From NCBI GenBank assembly GCA_009833045.1, contig WUUP01000002.1:124001-188000 (forward strand): a DNA stretch of 64,000 nucleotides. Reading direction: 5' to 3'. Every line of letters starts with the position of its first letter. Position 1 is the stretch's first letter. This DNA comes from Saprospirales bacterium GYS_P2D. Lineage in GTDB: Bacteria; Bacteroidota; Bacteroidia; Chitinophagales; Saprospiraceae. A model generated the notes under the pieces. The model had not been told where the DNA came from. It saw only the letters and a program-made list of their open reading frames with translations, and searched no databases. The position numbers were made by a program, and so were the translations under genes. Positions 27,599-37,226 of the stretch are shown piece after piece.

Positions 27599-28810
27599 AT
27601 GAGCATACTTAAGACATTAAAGCGGATAGGACCAGGGGCTATAGTAGCTGCGGCTTTTATCGGGCCAGGTACTGTAACCACCGCTACTAAGGCTGGTGCG
27701 GCGCATGGCTTTGTATTACTTTGGGCCATATTATTCAGTACTGTAGCTACGATCATACTGCAGGAGATGTCGGGACGTCTGGGAGTCGCCGCTCAGCAAG
27801 GACTTGGAGAAGCTCTTATTACTAAAGTCTCACAGCCAGTATTCAGATATATACTCATAGGTCTTGTCTTGACGGCCATCGTCATAGGTAATGGCGCTTA
27901 CGAAGCTGGTAATCTGACTGGTGCAGCTTTGGGATTCACTCATATAGAAGGGATAGGGCATTGGCCTATTATCTTTATCGCTGGATGTGCTGCCGTCTTA
28001 CTTTTCACAGGGAGCTACAGAGTCATTGAGAAAGCCCTCATTGGATTAGTTTGTACACTGGGGTTAGTATTCTTGATAAGCGCCATAGCAGTCAGCCCAC
28101 CGATCTTAGAAGTGCTTAAGGGATTGTTCACCCCTAAAATCCCAGCCAACTCTCTGATGATCGTCGTCGGCTTAATCGGCACCACGGTAGTCCCCTATAA
28201 TCTTTTTTTGCATGCCAGCATATCTAAACGAAAATGGGATCAAGATGAAAATATAAGTGATCAGCGCATGGACACTATACTCTCTATCGGCCTCGGCGGG
28301 CTGATCACTATGTGTATCATGATATCTGCCGCTATGAGCCTTCATGGGACAGACATAGAGGTGACAGGGATGAGCTCATTATCTGTGGGCTTACAAAGCT
28401 TACTGGGCGATTATGCCATATACTTCATGACTTTAGGCTTTCTGGCAGCAGGACTCTCGTCTGCGATCACAGCTCCATTAGCATCTGCATATGCCGCTTC
28501 AGAATTATTGAAATGGGGTGACTGTAGTCGCAGTTGGAGGTTTCGATTAGTATGGGGCGGTATACTGATACTTGGGCTATTGCTCAGCCTATTGGGTATA
28601 CGTCCGACGGAGCTCATTCTCTTGGCCCAATTCACTAATGGGCTACTACTACCCATCATAGCGATCATCCTCATATGGATCGTGAATGATAAAGTGATTA
28701 TGAAAGAACATACCAACTCAAGACTTCAAAATGGACTAGGTATCGTGGTCATCGGTATCACGATCATGCTGGGTGCTAAAAGTATCATGAGCGTAATGGG
28801 ATGGATATGA
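27599..28810 (+). CDS. NRAMP-family transporter with non-canonical substrate motifs (pxp-linked)
   Basis: A membrane protein of about 403 residues and 11 hydrophobic helices with the LeuT-like NRAMP fold. Start at ATG 27599 (MSILKTLKRIGPG); a TTG three codons upstream is possible. Canonical NRAMPs bind metal through DPGN in helix 1 and MPH in helix 6. Here the helix 1 sequence is IGPGTVTTATKAG (GPGT at about 22-25) and the helix 6 sequence is VVPYNLFLHAS (about 197-207), so the Asp, Asn, Met and His are all replaced. It directly precedes and overlaps pxpA, as NRAMP-like ycsG neighbours ycsF in Bacillus. Uptake of 5-oxoproline or a related amino acid, rather than metal, is my inference. Confidence 0.85.
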   Translation: MSILKTLKRIGPGAIVAAAFIGPGTVTTATKAGAAHGFVLLWAILFSTVATIILQEMSGRLGVAAQQGLGEALITKVSQPVFRYILIGLVLTAIVIGNGAYEAGNLTGAALGFTHIEGIGHWPIIFIAGCAAVLLFTGSYRVIEKALIGLVCTLGLVFLISAIAVSPPILEVLKGLFTPKIPANSLMIVVGLIGTTVVPYNLFLHASISKRKWDQDENISDQRMDTILSIGLGGLITMCIMISAAMSLHGTDIEVTGMSSLSVGLQSLLGDYAIYFMTLGFLAAGLSSAITAPLASAYAASELLKWGDCSRSWRFRLVWGGILILGLLLSLLGIRPTELILLAQFTNGLLLPIIAIILIWIVNDKVIMKEHTNSRLQNGLGIVVIGITIMLGAKSIMSVMGWI

Positions 28811-29547
28811 AGAAACAGATCGATATCAACTGTGACATGGGCGAATCCTATGGTCGCTATCAAATAGGAAATGATGGGGCGATCATGCCCTATATCACTT
28901 CGTGCAATATTGCCTGCGGTTTTCACGGTGGTGATCCTGTGACTATAGAGCGTACGATTGATCTTGCACTGATGCATGAAGTACGCATAGGGGCACACCC
29001 CGGATATCCAGACCTTCAGGGTTTTGGTAGGAGAGAGATGGCTATGAACGACGCTGAACTCAGCTCTGCTATCAAATATCAAGTCGCTGCTATCAAGTCA
29101 CTCACCGAGAGTAAAGGCGGTAAACTGTCTTATGTCAAACCACATGGAGCTCTCTATAACAAAATGGCAAAAGAGCCTCATACCGCAATCGTCGTCATCA
29201 ATGCCATAAAGTCGATTGATCTCAATCTGAGCATCATGGGTTTAGCTCATAGTGTCGTGGAGTCCATAGCCAGTGAAGCTAATATGCCTTTTATAGCGGA
29301 AGGATTTTTAGATCGACGCTATCTGAATCGTACAAAACTACTACCGAGGAATCGGCCTAATGCAGTAATAAACGACTCACAGGAATGTATCAAACAGCTG
29401 AAACTCATGCTAAATGGCAATCTAACTACAACTGAAGGCATAGTTGATGTGTCAATAGAATCATATTGCATACATGGCGATAATCCTTCATGTATTGCTT
29501 TACTTAAATCAATTCATGCTTTTATACATGAAGAAAAAAATAATTGA
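28807..29547 (+). CDS. pxpA: 5-oxoprolinase subunit A (LamB/YcsF family)
   Basis: Subunit A of the ATP-dependent prokaryotic 5-oxoprolinase, which opens 5-oxoproline to glutamate. About 246 residues with the family start KQIDINCDMGESYGRY, then ITSCNIACGFHGGDP, IGAHPGYPDLQGFGRREM, YVKPHGALYN and FIAEGFLDRRY. ATG 28807 overlaps the transporter stop by four bases; ATG 28801, two codons earlier, is equally in frame. Confidence 0.94.
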   Translation: MKKQIDINCDMGESYGRYQIGNDGAIMPYITSCNIACGFHGGDPVTIERTIDLALMHEVRIGAHPGYPDLQGFGRREMAMNDAELSSAIKYQVAAIKSLTESKGGKLSYVKPHGALYNKMAKEPHTAIVVINAIKSIDLNLSIMGLAHSVVESIASEANMPFIAEGFLDRRYLNRTKLLPRNRPNAVINDSQECIKQLKLMLNGNLTTTEGIVDVSIESYCIHGDNPSCIALLKSIHAFIHEEKNN

Positions 29548-29561
29548 TTGATCAATCTAAA

Positions 29562-30287
29562 ATGTCTGATATACGCTTAATCACATATGGAGAGTCTCAT
29601 GTACTCTTAAAAATGGAACAACGCATAGATCCAACTATTAATGGCACTATACATAGACTAAGTCGATTCATTTTAGATCGATTTCGAGGTTTTGTGCTCA
29701 GTTGCACTCCTTCATATTGTAGTTTGCTCATCAGTTTTGATCATTCCAAGGTCAATGCAAAAGCACTCATCTCCATGCTCAATCAGGTACTCCAAGATAC
29801 CGATCTGAGTAGAAAGCCGCTTGATTCTAAAAAGTATTTACTACCCGTATGCTATGACTTGACATTTGGTATAGATCTGAGATCGCTATCAAAGACACTC
29901 TCTCTGAGTATTGAGGAGATCATCCGTATCCATTGTACTCAGACCTATCTAATCTATATGAAAGGCTTCTTGCCGGGATTCTTGTATTTGGGAGAGGCTG
30001 ATGGACGAATCGCTGCAAATCGCCATGATGTACCCCGCAAAAAAGTAAAACAAGGCAGCGTAGGACTGGCTGGTAGACAAACAGGTATTTATCCAAGTAA
30101 TGCACCGGGAGGATGGCAGATCATAGGATCTTGTCCGATACCATTGATACAGTGGGATAGTCCTGAACTCTCCATATTCAATGCTGGAGATCAGATTAAA
30201 TTCAAATCCATAGATATTTCGGCACATGCTGCTATCGAGAAGGAGATAAAAATGGGAACTTTTGATTTTCAAAGTCTGAGTATATGA
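29562..30287 (+). CDS. pxpB: 5-oxoprolinase subunit B (KipI family)
   Basis: Subunit B of 5-oxoprolinase, carrying the carboxyltransferase-like domain also seen in KipI and allophanate hydrolase. The frame shows YDLTFGIDLRSLSKTLSLS, YMKGFLPGFLYLGEAD, RHDVPRKKVKQGSVGLAG and TGIYPSNAPGGWQIIG, the conserved core. ATG 29562 is preferred; a TTG at 29544 would overlap pxpA. Its stop overlaps pxpC by four bases. Confidence 0.93.
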   Translation: MSDIRLITYGESHVLLKMEQRIDPTINGTIHRLSRFILDRFRGFVLSCTPSYCSLLISFDHSKVNAKALISMLNQVLQDTDLSRKPLDSKKYLLPVCYDLTFGIDLRSLSKTLSLSIEEIIRIHCTQTYLIYMKGFLPGFLYLGEADGRIAANRHDVPRKKVKQGSVGLAGRQTGIYPSNAPGGWQIIGSCPIPLIQWDSPELSIFNAGDQIKFKSIDISAHAAIEKEIKMGTFDFQSLSI

Positions 30288-31138
30288 GTGTACGTATCAT
30301 TAGTACTGGACTTTATACCACTATCCAAGATGCTGGACGAGCGGGATATGCTCATCAAGGTATACCTCCTGGCGGAGCTTTAGATCTCCCTTCATATCAT
30401 CTATCTAATACACTGATTAACAATGATATAAGCCAATGCGCATTAGAAATCACTTTAAGTGGGCCCAAAATTGAATTTCTCGATGACCATATCATAGGTC
30501 TGTCAGGAGCAGATCTCTCACCAAAGATAAATGGTGAAGCTATAACAATGAATCAAAGTCACTCTATCCCTCGAGGGAGTGTACTGAGCTTTGGGAGGCC
30601 ACTATCTGGCTGTAGAGCTTATCTCTCCATCAGCGGTGAGTGGGATATACCGTATTGGCTCGGGAGTGTATCTCCGATGACCTACGGGGAGTGTCCCGTC
30701 AATAAGACCTCCATACTGACAAAGGACCAAATCATACCTATAGTAAGCACGAATCTAAGGAGCGCATCCGTAGCACTTTCAGGTAGGAAGTTTTCTAATG
30801 AATTAGAAGTAATGCTCGGGCCTGAGACAGAAGAGTTTTCCTCACAGGCATTGAGTACATTATTTAGCGAAAGCTATATGGTCACCGATTCTGCGAATCG
30901 TATGGGCTATCGACTCAGCGGTCCTACTATAACCGTCCCAGACTACCAGCTCATATCATCACCTGTCATACCGGGCACGATGCAGGTCAATAGTCAAGGC
31001 CAGATCATCATCACACACAGAGATGGACAGACGACAGGAGGCTATCACCGGATTGGCGTACTCACAGAGCAGAGCCTTAATGACTTAGCACAGCTAAAGC
31101 CACGAGACACGCTGACTTTTAAATCATTGATGACTTAA
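30284..31138 (+). CDS. pxpC: 5-oxoprolinase subunit C (KipA family)
   Basis: Subunit C of 5-oxoprolinase. The 284-residue protein begins with IISTGLYTTIQDAGRAGYAHQGIPPGGALD and contains ALEITLSGPKIEF, LSGADLSPKING, GCRAYLSISGEWD and, near the end, SPVIPGTMQVNSQGQIIIT with DGQTTGGYHRIG, all family marks. ATGA overlap with pxpB. Its stop codon overlaps that of the convergent corA by four bases. Confidence 0.93.
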   Translation: MSVRIISTGLYTTIQDAGRAGYAHQGIPPGGALDLPSYHLSNTLINNDISQCALEITLSGPKIEFLDDHIIGLSGADLSPKINGEAITMNQSHSIPRGSVLSFGRPLSGCRAYLSISGEWDIPYWLGSVSPMTYGECPVNKTSILTKDQIIPIVSTNLRSASVALSGRKFSNELEVMLGPETEEFSSQALSTLFSESYMVTDSANRMGYRLSGPTITVPDYQLISSPVIPGTMQVNSQGQIIITHRDGQTTGGYHRIGVLTEQSLNDLAQLKPRDTLTFKSLMT

Positions 31139-32193
31139 AGCCATTTTTTTCGCTTGAATAGAAGGATCAATATGATCGTGATGACGATCATGATAGCCCA
31201 AAGTACGTAATAGCTATATCGCCATTGCAACTCTGGCATGTGCTGAAAATTCATCCCATAGATACCTGCTAAGAATGTCAAAGGAATAAAAATCGTAGAC
31301 ACCAAGGTCAACACCTGCATGACCTGATTCATCTTGAGACTGACCTCACTGATATACAGATCTTGCAGACCATTGATGATATCTCGGTATGTATCTACCG
31401 TATCCATCACCTGTATGGTATGGTCATATAGATCTCGGATAAAGGCATTCGTCTGTGGTTCAATGACGGGATTTTCAGACTTACTAAATCTACTGATCGC
31501 CTCTCTGAGTGGATAGATCGATCTTCTGGTGACCAGCAGCTCTTTCTTGAGCATATGTATCTCAGATTTATTGAGATTAGCCTGTTCTACCATGAGACGA
31601 TCTTCTACATGCTCTATCGCTTCCTCGATTTTGTCTAAGACATCAAAGTATTCATCCACTATTAGATCTGCCAAAGCATAGGTGAGATAATCAGCACCTT
31701 TCTGATTAATACGAGCTTTCTGAGTCTTGATACGATCCCTGACAGCTTTGAATAAATCACTGTCTGACTCCTGCACACTAATGACCAATCCTTTTCTGAA
31801 AAATATAGCGACATGCTCGATGCCTATTTTCTTCTTGTTTGGATCAAACGAGATAGCCTTTAGTGTGAGAAAAGCACTCTCATCATACTCTTCGTACATC
31901 GGGCGCTGCTCAGTATTAGGGATGTCCTCGAGGATCAGTGGATGTATCCTAAATTCTTTACCCAGTCGCTCTATGATACTGATATCATGCATACCTCGGA
32001 TATCATACCAGTCTACTTGATCGACCTCGGAGTATGGGATTTCTTGTATAAGATCAGACATGAAGTCCTCTTCTACGATATCCTGACCATCGTACTTGAG
32101 ATAGTGCAGCTGCGTAGTTTCAACCTTTCTATTGCCCGTGAAGACTATCGAGCCAGGAGGAAGTCCCTTTTTGCGCTTCTTAGTTTTTGCCAT
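31135..32193 (-). CDS. corA: Magnesium/cobalt transporter CorA
   Basis: Pentameric divalent-cation channel of the CorA family. The 352-residue protein has a large cytosolic N-terminal part (IRGMHDISIIERLGKEFRIH, EDIPNTEQRP), a long coiled helix, and two C-terminal transmembrane helices. The selectivity-filter GMN lies at about residue 314 in AGIYGMNFQHMPEL, and the basic tail is KRKKWL. Three bases downstream of the start of the co-oriented 976-residue outer-membrane gene's end, so they are probably co-transcribed. Confidence 0.95.
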   Translation of the reverse strand: MAKTKKRKKGLPPGSIVFTGNRKVETTQLHYLKYDGQDIVEEDFMSDLIQEIPYSEVDQVDWYDIRGMHDISIIERLGKEFRIHPLILEDIPNTEQRPMYEEYDESAFLTLKAISFDPNKKKIGIEHVAIFFRKGLVISVQESDSDLFKAVRDRIKTQKARINQKGADYLTYALADLIVDEYFDVLDKIEEAIEHVEDRLMVEQANLNKSEIHMLKKELLVTRRSIYPLREAISRFSKSENPVIEPQTNAFIRDLYDHTIQVMDTVDTYRDIINGLQDLYISEVSLKMNQVMQVLTLVSTIFIPLTFLAGIYGMNFQHMPELQWRYSYYVLWAIMIVITIILILLFKRKKWL

Positions 32194-32196
32194 GAT

Positions 32197-35127
32197 TTAT
32201 TCTGTGATACTGATGACGAAAAAATCAAACTGATGTCTATTACCTGCTGCAAAATTTTCATTTAGCAGATAGCTATAGCGTACTCCAAAGTCAATCTCTA
32301 ACAATCTGAAAGCTCGAATATCAAAGCCCAACTCAAATCCTACAGAGCTCATATTTTGTGTGGTCGAGTTAAATGGAAAATCATTTACTCCAAAACTACC
32401 ATAATCATAAAAAGCATTTCCCTTCACACGTTTAATAAAAGCTAATCCTCCTAAAGCTCTATCTGGATACCATATAGGAAAACTATAATTGAACCCTAAC
32501 TTAAAATAATCATCTCGCCGCAAGCTAAAACTATAGCCTCTCGGATAGATGAATATGTCAGAGTATCGATAGCCAGAGGTGATCGACTCCGACATATACA
32601 TAGTATTGATGTAGAAACTATGATTTCGGCGAAAGCCTGGCAAATAGAAATCCGATCGAATCCTGATATTATCTCCGCCCACTCTCTCATTACTGAGATT
32701 ATCACGACGTAGAATATCCAGCGTAAATCCCAATCGACTATTCAGATTTTGATAGCCTCTGAGCTTTAGCATCTGTAATGACAATCGTGTCTGCAGACTA
32801 TGTATGGATTCATTTGCTATTGGCGCCTTGTATAGATTTTCGACTTGACCCCTCACAGAATTGCTAAACGCTATGGTATCGGCACTCAAAATCTCAGGAG
32901 CGAAATCTCGATCTAAGGAAGTTTGGATAAATTGATACTGACCGGATAGGGATATCCGATTAGACCATTGGCCTTGAGAGAAATTATAAGGTAAAGTGAT
33001 CCCCGCCGCTAATCGTCTTTCGTCCCACTCATTAACATATACCCGCTGGATAAAAGAAGAGTCTGTCTCCGCAGCGAAATCATATGTCAAGGCATTTCGC
33101 TCATACTTAAAATAGCTCAGATCTATGATCGGATAGAGCTCTGCATACCGTAGACTGGCTCCATATCTGAATTCATCCTCGTTATAGTTATAATGGCCAC
33201 TGAGCTCCGCAGAGAGCGTCCCAAATTTGTTGTCACTCAGCAATGACAGACTTACTTCAGGGTCATTCCATTGAGGCAGTAGACTGTGAGGATTGAGCAG
33301 GCCCGATAGCTTATTGAATTTTTTCACTTCGCCATCAGGCAGATTTATATTACGACTGAGGTTTAGCTTAGTTTCTTGAGCTTCATTTCTCAAATAGTAT
33401 AGCTGCGGACTTTGGCTCTGATCTACAGATCTTATTGGGCTGATGCGCTCCATAGAGAGATCATATCCCATCGTGCTAAACTCACTGTAGAGCAATCGCT
33501 CTCCATCCTGAGTTACCTCTGGCTGAAAAGCGCCTAATACAGACTGGGTCAAGACCTCGTACTGAGATCCATCAATATTTATTCGGGCTATCTGGCTCAC
33601 TTCATTGACGCTATGAGCGAAGTATAGGTGCCCGTCATGATAGCTCAGATGACTGATATGGTCGATGGTAGGAGAGAGTATTACGGACTGAGTCCCATCC
33701 TGCGTATTGATAATATGGATAGCATTTTCACCATCAGCAGTGTGGACATATGTGATGGTAGCATCACTGACATACACTGGATAGCTGAGCTCAGCATAAC
33801 TCGCAGGGCCTGTATATAGCATATTTCCAGTACGGCTATCTATGGTGACTATCCGCTTACGCAAATCTCCTAATACCTCTATTGCTACGATAGCACTACC
33901 ATCAGGGGAGTACGACGGAGAAAACAAGCGCTGCTTGTTAGTCAGTCGAGTCTTCTTGCGCTCTGAGATGTCATAGCTGACGATGTCAGAGTAGTTTCGA
34001 TTAGTCCAACGAGGATCAAAGGCCAACTCCGACCAGACTACTCGGTCGCCCTGAGCTGATAGCGTACTCAGCTGTCTATCCAGTAGTATGCCCATATCAC
34101 AGAGGCGACGCTCTATACCACTCTCACTCATCAGATAAAGCTCATATACTCGGTCATATCCAGACCTGATCACGGCTATGTCGCCTGATCCTACGACAGC
34201 AGCTGCATTATAGTGCTGTACAGTAGTCTTGGGCTTTTTGTTGATCTGCGGAGTATCGGACTTATGTCGAATATCAGATGAAGACCACTTATCTCCGAGG
34301 TCGTCCAGCATCGCTTCATACATAGTCGCTGGTGACATACCTGTACGACGCCTCAGACTCCGAGCAAATGGGATAAACAAACCTCGATATCTCACGGCAT
34401 CATCCGCTACCTGCTGCCATAGATCCGCACCATACTCTTGGCGACCGTAGGATAGCAGATTGTACCCAAGTGGATACCAAGATGGGACAAAATCTTTAAA
34501 TGATCCTGCTCCTGCTTTTTCATATCCATACCTCTTGCCCTCGTGTAGAAGCGCATGATACTCCATATTAAACTCTGGGAACCTACCTCGTCCACCCTGA
34601 GTCAAGGCCGTCTCTGCGATCACAGCATCTCCTTCAAAATACCATCTCGGCAATGCTGTAGCCATCATGCCTCCCCATGCCCATGAGCCTAATATGTTTT
34701 TGACAGTTTTCGTGATGCCCTTAGTTGCATTTGCAAATTGCTCTACGTGACGATACTCATGTATAGTGAGTTCATCCACCCAGTCGAGCGGACTCTTGTA
34801 CTGAGGAGTGACCGTATAAAACTCTGATCTAAATGGTCCCACTGTCACAAAAGCATTTGACCTTACATTTTCTGGATGAAGTAGGATAGTGATCTTATGC
34901 TTTTCATCACCTATGGATGGGCTCTGTCGATCATAGATATCTGTAGCCAGCTGAGCTACTCTGAGTCCTATGCTATCGATCTCCTGTGGAAAAACTACCT
35001 GAATCTTATCCGTATTAATTTGCTCCCAGGACCAAGAAAAGGGGTTGCTTCCTATAGGATTAGCAGGTATCTGAGCGATACCGAGGTAAGGCAATAAGGA
35101 ACATAATAAAGCGAAGCTAAATCGCAT
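32197..35127 (-). CDS. Metallopeptidase-like / TolB-like propeller / beta-barrel outer-membrane protein
   Basis: A 976-residue exported protein (signal peptide to about residue 18). Residues about 25-270 look like a gluzincin: HEYRH at 123-127 and a third-ligand motif PRWYFEGDAVIAE with E165. Residues about 300-560 contain TolB/PD40-like propeller repeats (LFSPSYSPDGSAIVAIE, QPEVTQDGERLLYSEFS). The last ~370 residues alternate aromatic and polar strands and match an outer-membrane beta-barrel (LGFNYSFPIWYPDRALGG, FGVRYSYLLNENF). The protein probably sits in the outer membrane with the propeller and peptidase-like parts attached. Activity is inferred from motifs only. Confidence 0.8.
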   Translation of the reverse strand: MRFSFALLCSLLPYLGIAQIPANPIGSNPFSWSWEQINTDKIQVVFPQEIDSIGLRVAQLATDIYDRQSPSIGDEKHKITILLHPENVRSNAFVTVGPFRSEFYTVTPQYKSPLDWVDELTIHEYRHVEQFANATKGITKTVKNILGSWAWGGMMATALPRWYFEGDAVIAETALTQGGRGRFPEFNMEYHALLHEGKRYGYEKAGAGSFKDFVPSWYPLGYNLLSYGRQEYGADLWQQVADDAVRYRGLFIPFARSLRRRTGMSPATMYEAMLDDLGDKWSSSDIRHKSDTPQINKKPKTTVQHYNAAAVVGSGDIAVIRSGYDRVYELYLMSESGIERRLCDMGILLDRQLSTLSAQGDRVVWSELAFDPRWTNRNYSDIVSYDISERKKTRLTNKQRLFSPSYSPDGSAIVAIEVLGDLRKRIVTIDSRTGNMLYTGPASYAELSYPVYVSDATITYVHTADGENAIHIINTQDGTQSVILSPTIDHISHLSYHDGHLYFAHSVNEVSQIARINIDGSQYEVLTQSVLGAFQPEVTQDGERLLYSEFSTMGYDLSMERISPIRSVDQSQSPQLYYLRNEAQETKLNLSRNINLPDGEVKKFNKLSGLLNPHSLLPQWNDPEVSLSLLSDNKFGTLSAELSGHYNYNEDEFRYGASLRYAELYPIIDLSYFKYERNALTYDFAAETDSSFIQRVYVNEWDERRLAAGITLPYNFSQGQWSNRISLSGQYQFIQTSLDRDFAPEILSADTIAFSNSVRGQVENLYKAPIANESIHSLQTRLSLQMLKLRGYQNLNSRLGFTLDILRRDNLSNERVGGDNIRIRSDFYLPGFRRNHSFYINTMYMSESITSGYRYSDIFIYPRGYSFSLRRDDYFKLGFNYSFPIWYPDRALGGLAFIKRVKGNAFYDYGSFGVNDFPFNSTTQNMSSVGFELGFDIRAFRLLEIDFGVRYSYLLNENFAAGNRHQFDFFVISITE

Positions 35128-35292
35128 AAAGTAGTTTTAGAGCAAAATAGTAAAGTTGATATCACCATCCAATTATTGTGAACGATCGCAACTATCTTTC
35201 AAATGTAACAAGGTGTCATTGGATTATTAAAATGCTAAATTCACTATCCATTACTCTGCTGCTTTACTATATTGAGTAGACATTTCTCATCT

Positions 35293-36612
35293 ATGCATCA
35301 CTTTTATCGTCTATTTCTTTTTTTGACTGTAGTCAATTGGGTAGCATGTCGCTCTGCATCAGTCATCACCCCTGATACTGATACTGAGCAAAGTATAGCT
35401 GCACTTATCGCCAATCATCCATCACTTCAGGATCATTTTGTAGGCTTCGTACTCCAAGACGATGCTGGCCGAGAACTCGTGAATATCAATGGAGATATGC
35501 GATTCACTCCTGCGTCCAACATGAAAATCTATACGCTATATGCCTCTCTCAGCATGCATCAAGGCAGCATGAAGGCACTGGACTATCGCACCAGCGGTGA
35601 TAGCCTGATCATACGAGGCACTGGAGATCCTTCTCTCCTTGGGCGATTTGATCTGGATAGTATGGTCTATGATTTTCTGAGGGATCATCCAGGGGATATC
35701 TATCTCGTCGATCAGACTGTGCCAAGATTCGGTAGTGGATGGGCCTGGGATGACTACGCTTACTACTATCAGAAGGAGCTCAGTGCACTCCCCATATATG
35801 ACAACGCTGTCTGGGTATCTCGAGATAGTATGGGAGTTTTTCGCTATAGCGAATATGCATCGGCATGGATCACTCAGGACACTTTATCACATAGTCGGAT
35901 CAATAGGGGAGAGCTGGATAATGAGTACGTCATCAATCCCAATAAAGTAGATACTGGCCGCATACATGAGGCTCCTTTCTTTCATCATGATACAGTAAAA
36001 TATGAGCTGCTCAGTCGGGCATTAAACCGTCCCGTATACAAACTATCTGAACCAGATAACAAAGAGTATAATGCTCTCTATCACAATCCTCTGGATACAC
36101 TCTATAAGGCACTCATGATCGAAAGTGACAACTATATAGCAGAGCAGCTCATGATCAATCTTGCCCTATCAGACACCAGCTACACTGACTACAGACAGCT
36201 CATGCATGAGGTGGTCGACTCTGTATGGCAGAATCTCCCAGGAGATCTCAGATGGGTAGATGGATCTGGTCTGTCAAGATACAATCTCGTATCACCCCGT
36301 CAGACTATATGGGTCCTACAGCAGATCAGCAGAATTTGGACAGATGAGCAAATTAAGACCTACTTCCCCCATGATGATGCAGGGACTTTAGGCACCGCAT
36401 TTCGGATGCCTGCTGGCGGACAGCTTGATGAGCCATTCGTCTATGCTAAGACGGGCACACTGAGCAACAATCATAACCTTTCTGGCTATATCTACACTCG
36501 CTCAGGGAGTCGTTTGATTTTCTCATTCATGAATAATCACTACACCTGCCCAAAATCTGATATAGTAAAAGCTATGCATGATGTGCTATCGGAGGTGTAT
36601 TGGCAGATGTAG
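35293..36612 (+). CDS. dacB: D-alanyl-D-alanine carboxypeptidase/endopeptidase (PBP4 type)
   Basis: Penicillin-binding protein of the S13 family, trimming peptidoglycan peptides. Start at ATG 35293 gives MHHFYRLFLFLTVVNWVAC, possibly a lipoprotein signal; a TTG at 35272 adds seven residues. The active-site motifs are SNMK (S75, K78), DGSGLSRYN and KTGT in YAKTGTLSNNHNLSG. The 440-residue length is typical. Monocistronic, convergent with the next small gene. Confidence 0.93.
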   Translation: MHHFYRLFLFLTVVNWVACRSASVITPDTDTEQSIAALIANHPSLQDHFVGFVLQDDAGRELVNINGDMRFTPASNMKIYTLYASLSMHQGSMKALDYRTSGDSLIIRGTGDPSLLGRFDLDSMVYDFLRDHPGDIYLVDQTVPRFGSGWAWDDYAYYYQKELSALPIYDNAVWVSRDSMGVFRYSEYASAWITQDTLSHSRINRGELDNEYVINPNKVDTGRIHEAPFFHHDTVKYELLSRALNRPVYKLSEPDNKEYNALYHNPLDTLYKALMIESDNYIAEQLMINLALSDTSYTDYRQLMHEVVDSVWQNLPGDLRWVDGSGLSRYNLVSPRQTIWVLQQISRIWTDEQIKTYFPHDDAGTLGTAFRMPAGGQLDEPFVYAKTGTLSNNHNLSGYIYTRSGSRLIFSFMNNHYTCPKSDIVKAMHDVLSEVYWQM

Positions 36613-36624
36613 TATCGTGATTGA

Positions 36625-37134
36625 TTAGAAGTCAGTAATGTCTTTATTTCCCTCACTACTACTGGATTCGCTCTTATCGATCAACTCTACTTCAAAGTCT
36701 CCACTACGCTGCTGGCGGTAAATCACCAATACTTCTGGACGTTCCCAGATCTTAGTCACATCATATGCCGTGATGAAATGATCGGTCTGCTGGCCTAAGC
36801 GATTTTCAAGGATCTCGCTCATATCCTCGTTATATTCATCAGAACCTTTCAGAGTGATCTGTGCGAGCTCGTCATCACGATTGAAGATATAATAGATATT
36901 TTTTAGTTGAGCATTACCGATTATCAAATTGTCTTCAGCTCTGATATAGACATCTCGAGATCCAGACTGGTCTATCTGTACAAGATCTGCAGTCTTTCGA
37001 TTATCAAATCGAACCTGATCAATGGGAGTACCAAATGTCACACCTCGAAAATCATCAACAGGATCAAAGTCCTGCGCAAATAGAATAGTGCTACAAAATA
37101 GGGTAGAAAGGATTAGGATAATTTTTTGTCTCAT
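36625..37134 (-). CDS. Hypothetical exported protein
   Basis: A 169-residue protein starting at ATG 37134, with a clear signal peptide (MRQKIILILSTLFCSTILFA). An in-frame ATG at 37197 would place 21 polar residues before the signal and is unlikely. The mature part begins DFDPVDDFRGVTFGTPIDQV, has mixed alpha/beta character, and ends in a Ser-rich acidic tail (SESSSSEGNKDITDF). I do not recognise a family. It lies between dacB and the repeat array. Confidence 0.7.
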   Translation of the reverse strand: MRQKIILILSTLFCSTILFAQDFDPVDDFRGVTFGTPIDQVRFDNRKTADLVQIDQSGSRDVYIRAEDNLIIGNAQLKNIYYIFNRDDELAQITLKGSDEYNEDMSEILENRLGQQTDHFITAYDVTKIWERPEVLVIYRQQRSGDFEVELIDKSESSSSEGNKDITDF

Positions 37135-37226
37135 TTTTTTCTTTTGAGACGAGATGAGAGGCAGATTTTGTTCTCTTGCATGTATGAGCATTCTCACTAA
37201 GATTATGACTCTTAGTGTGCTGTAGT

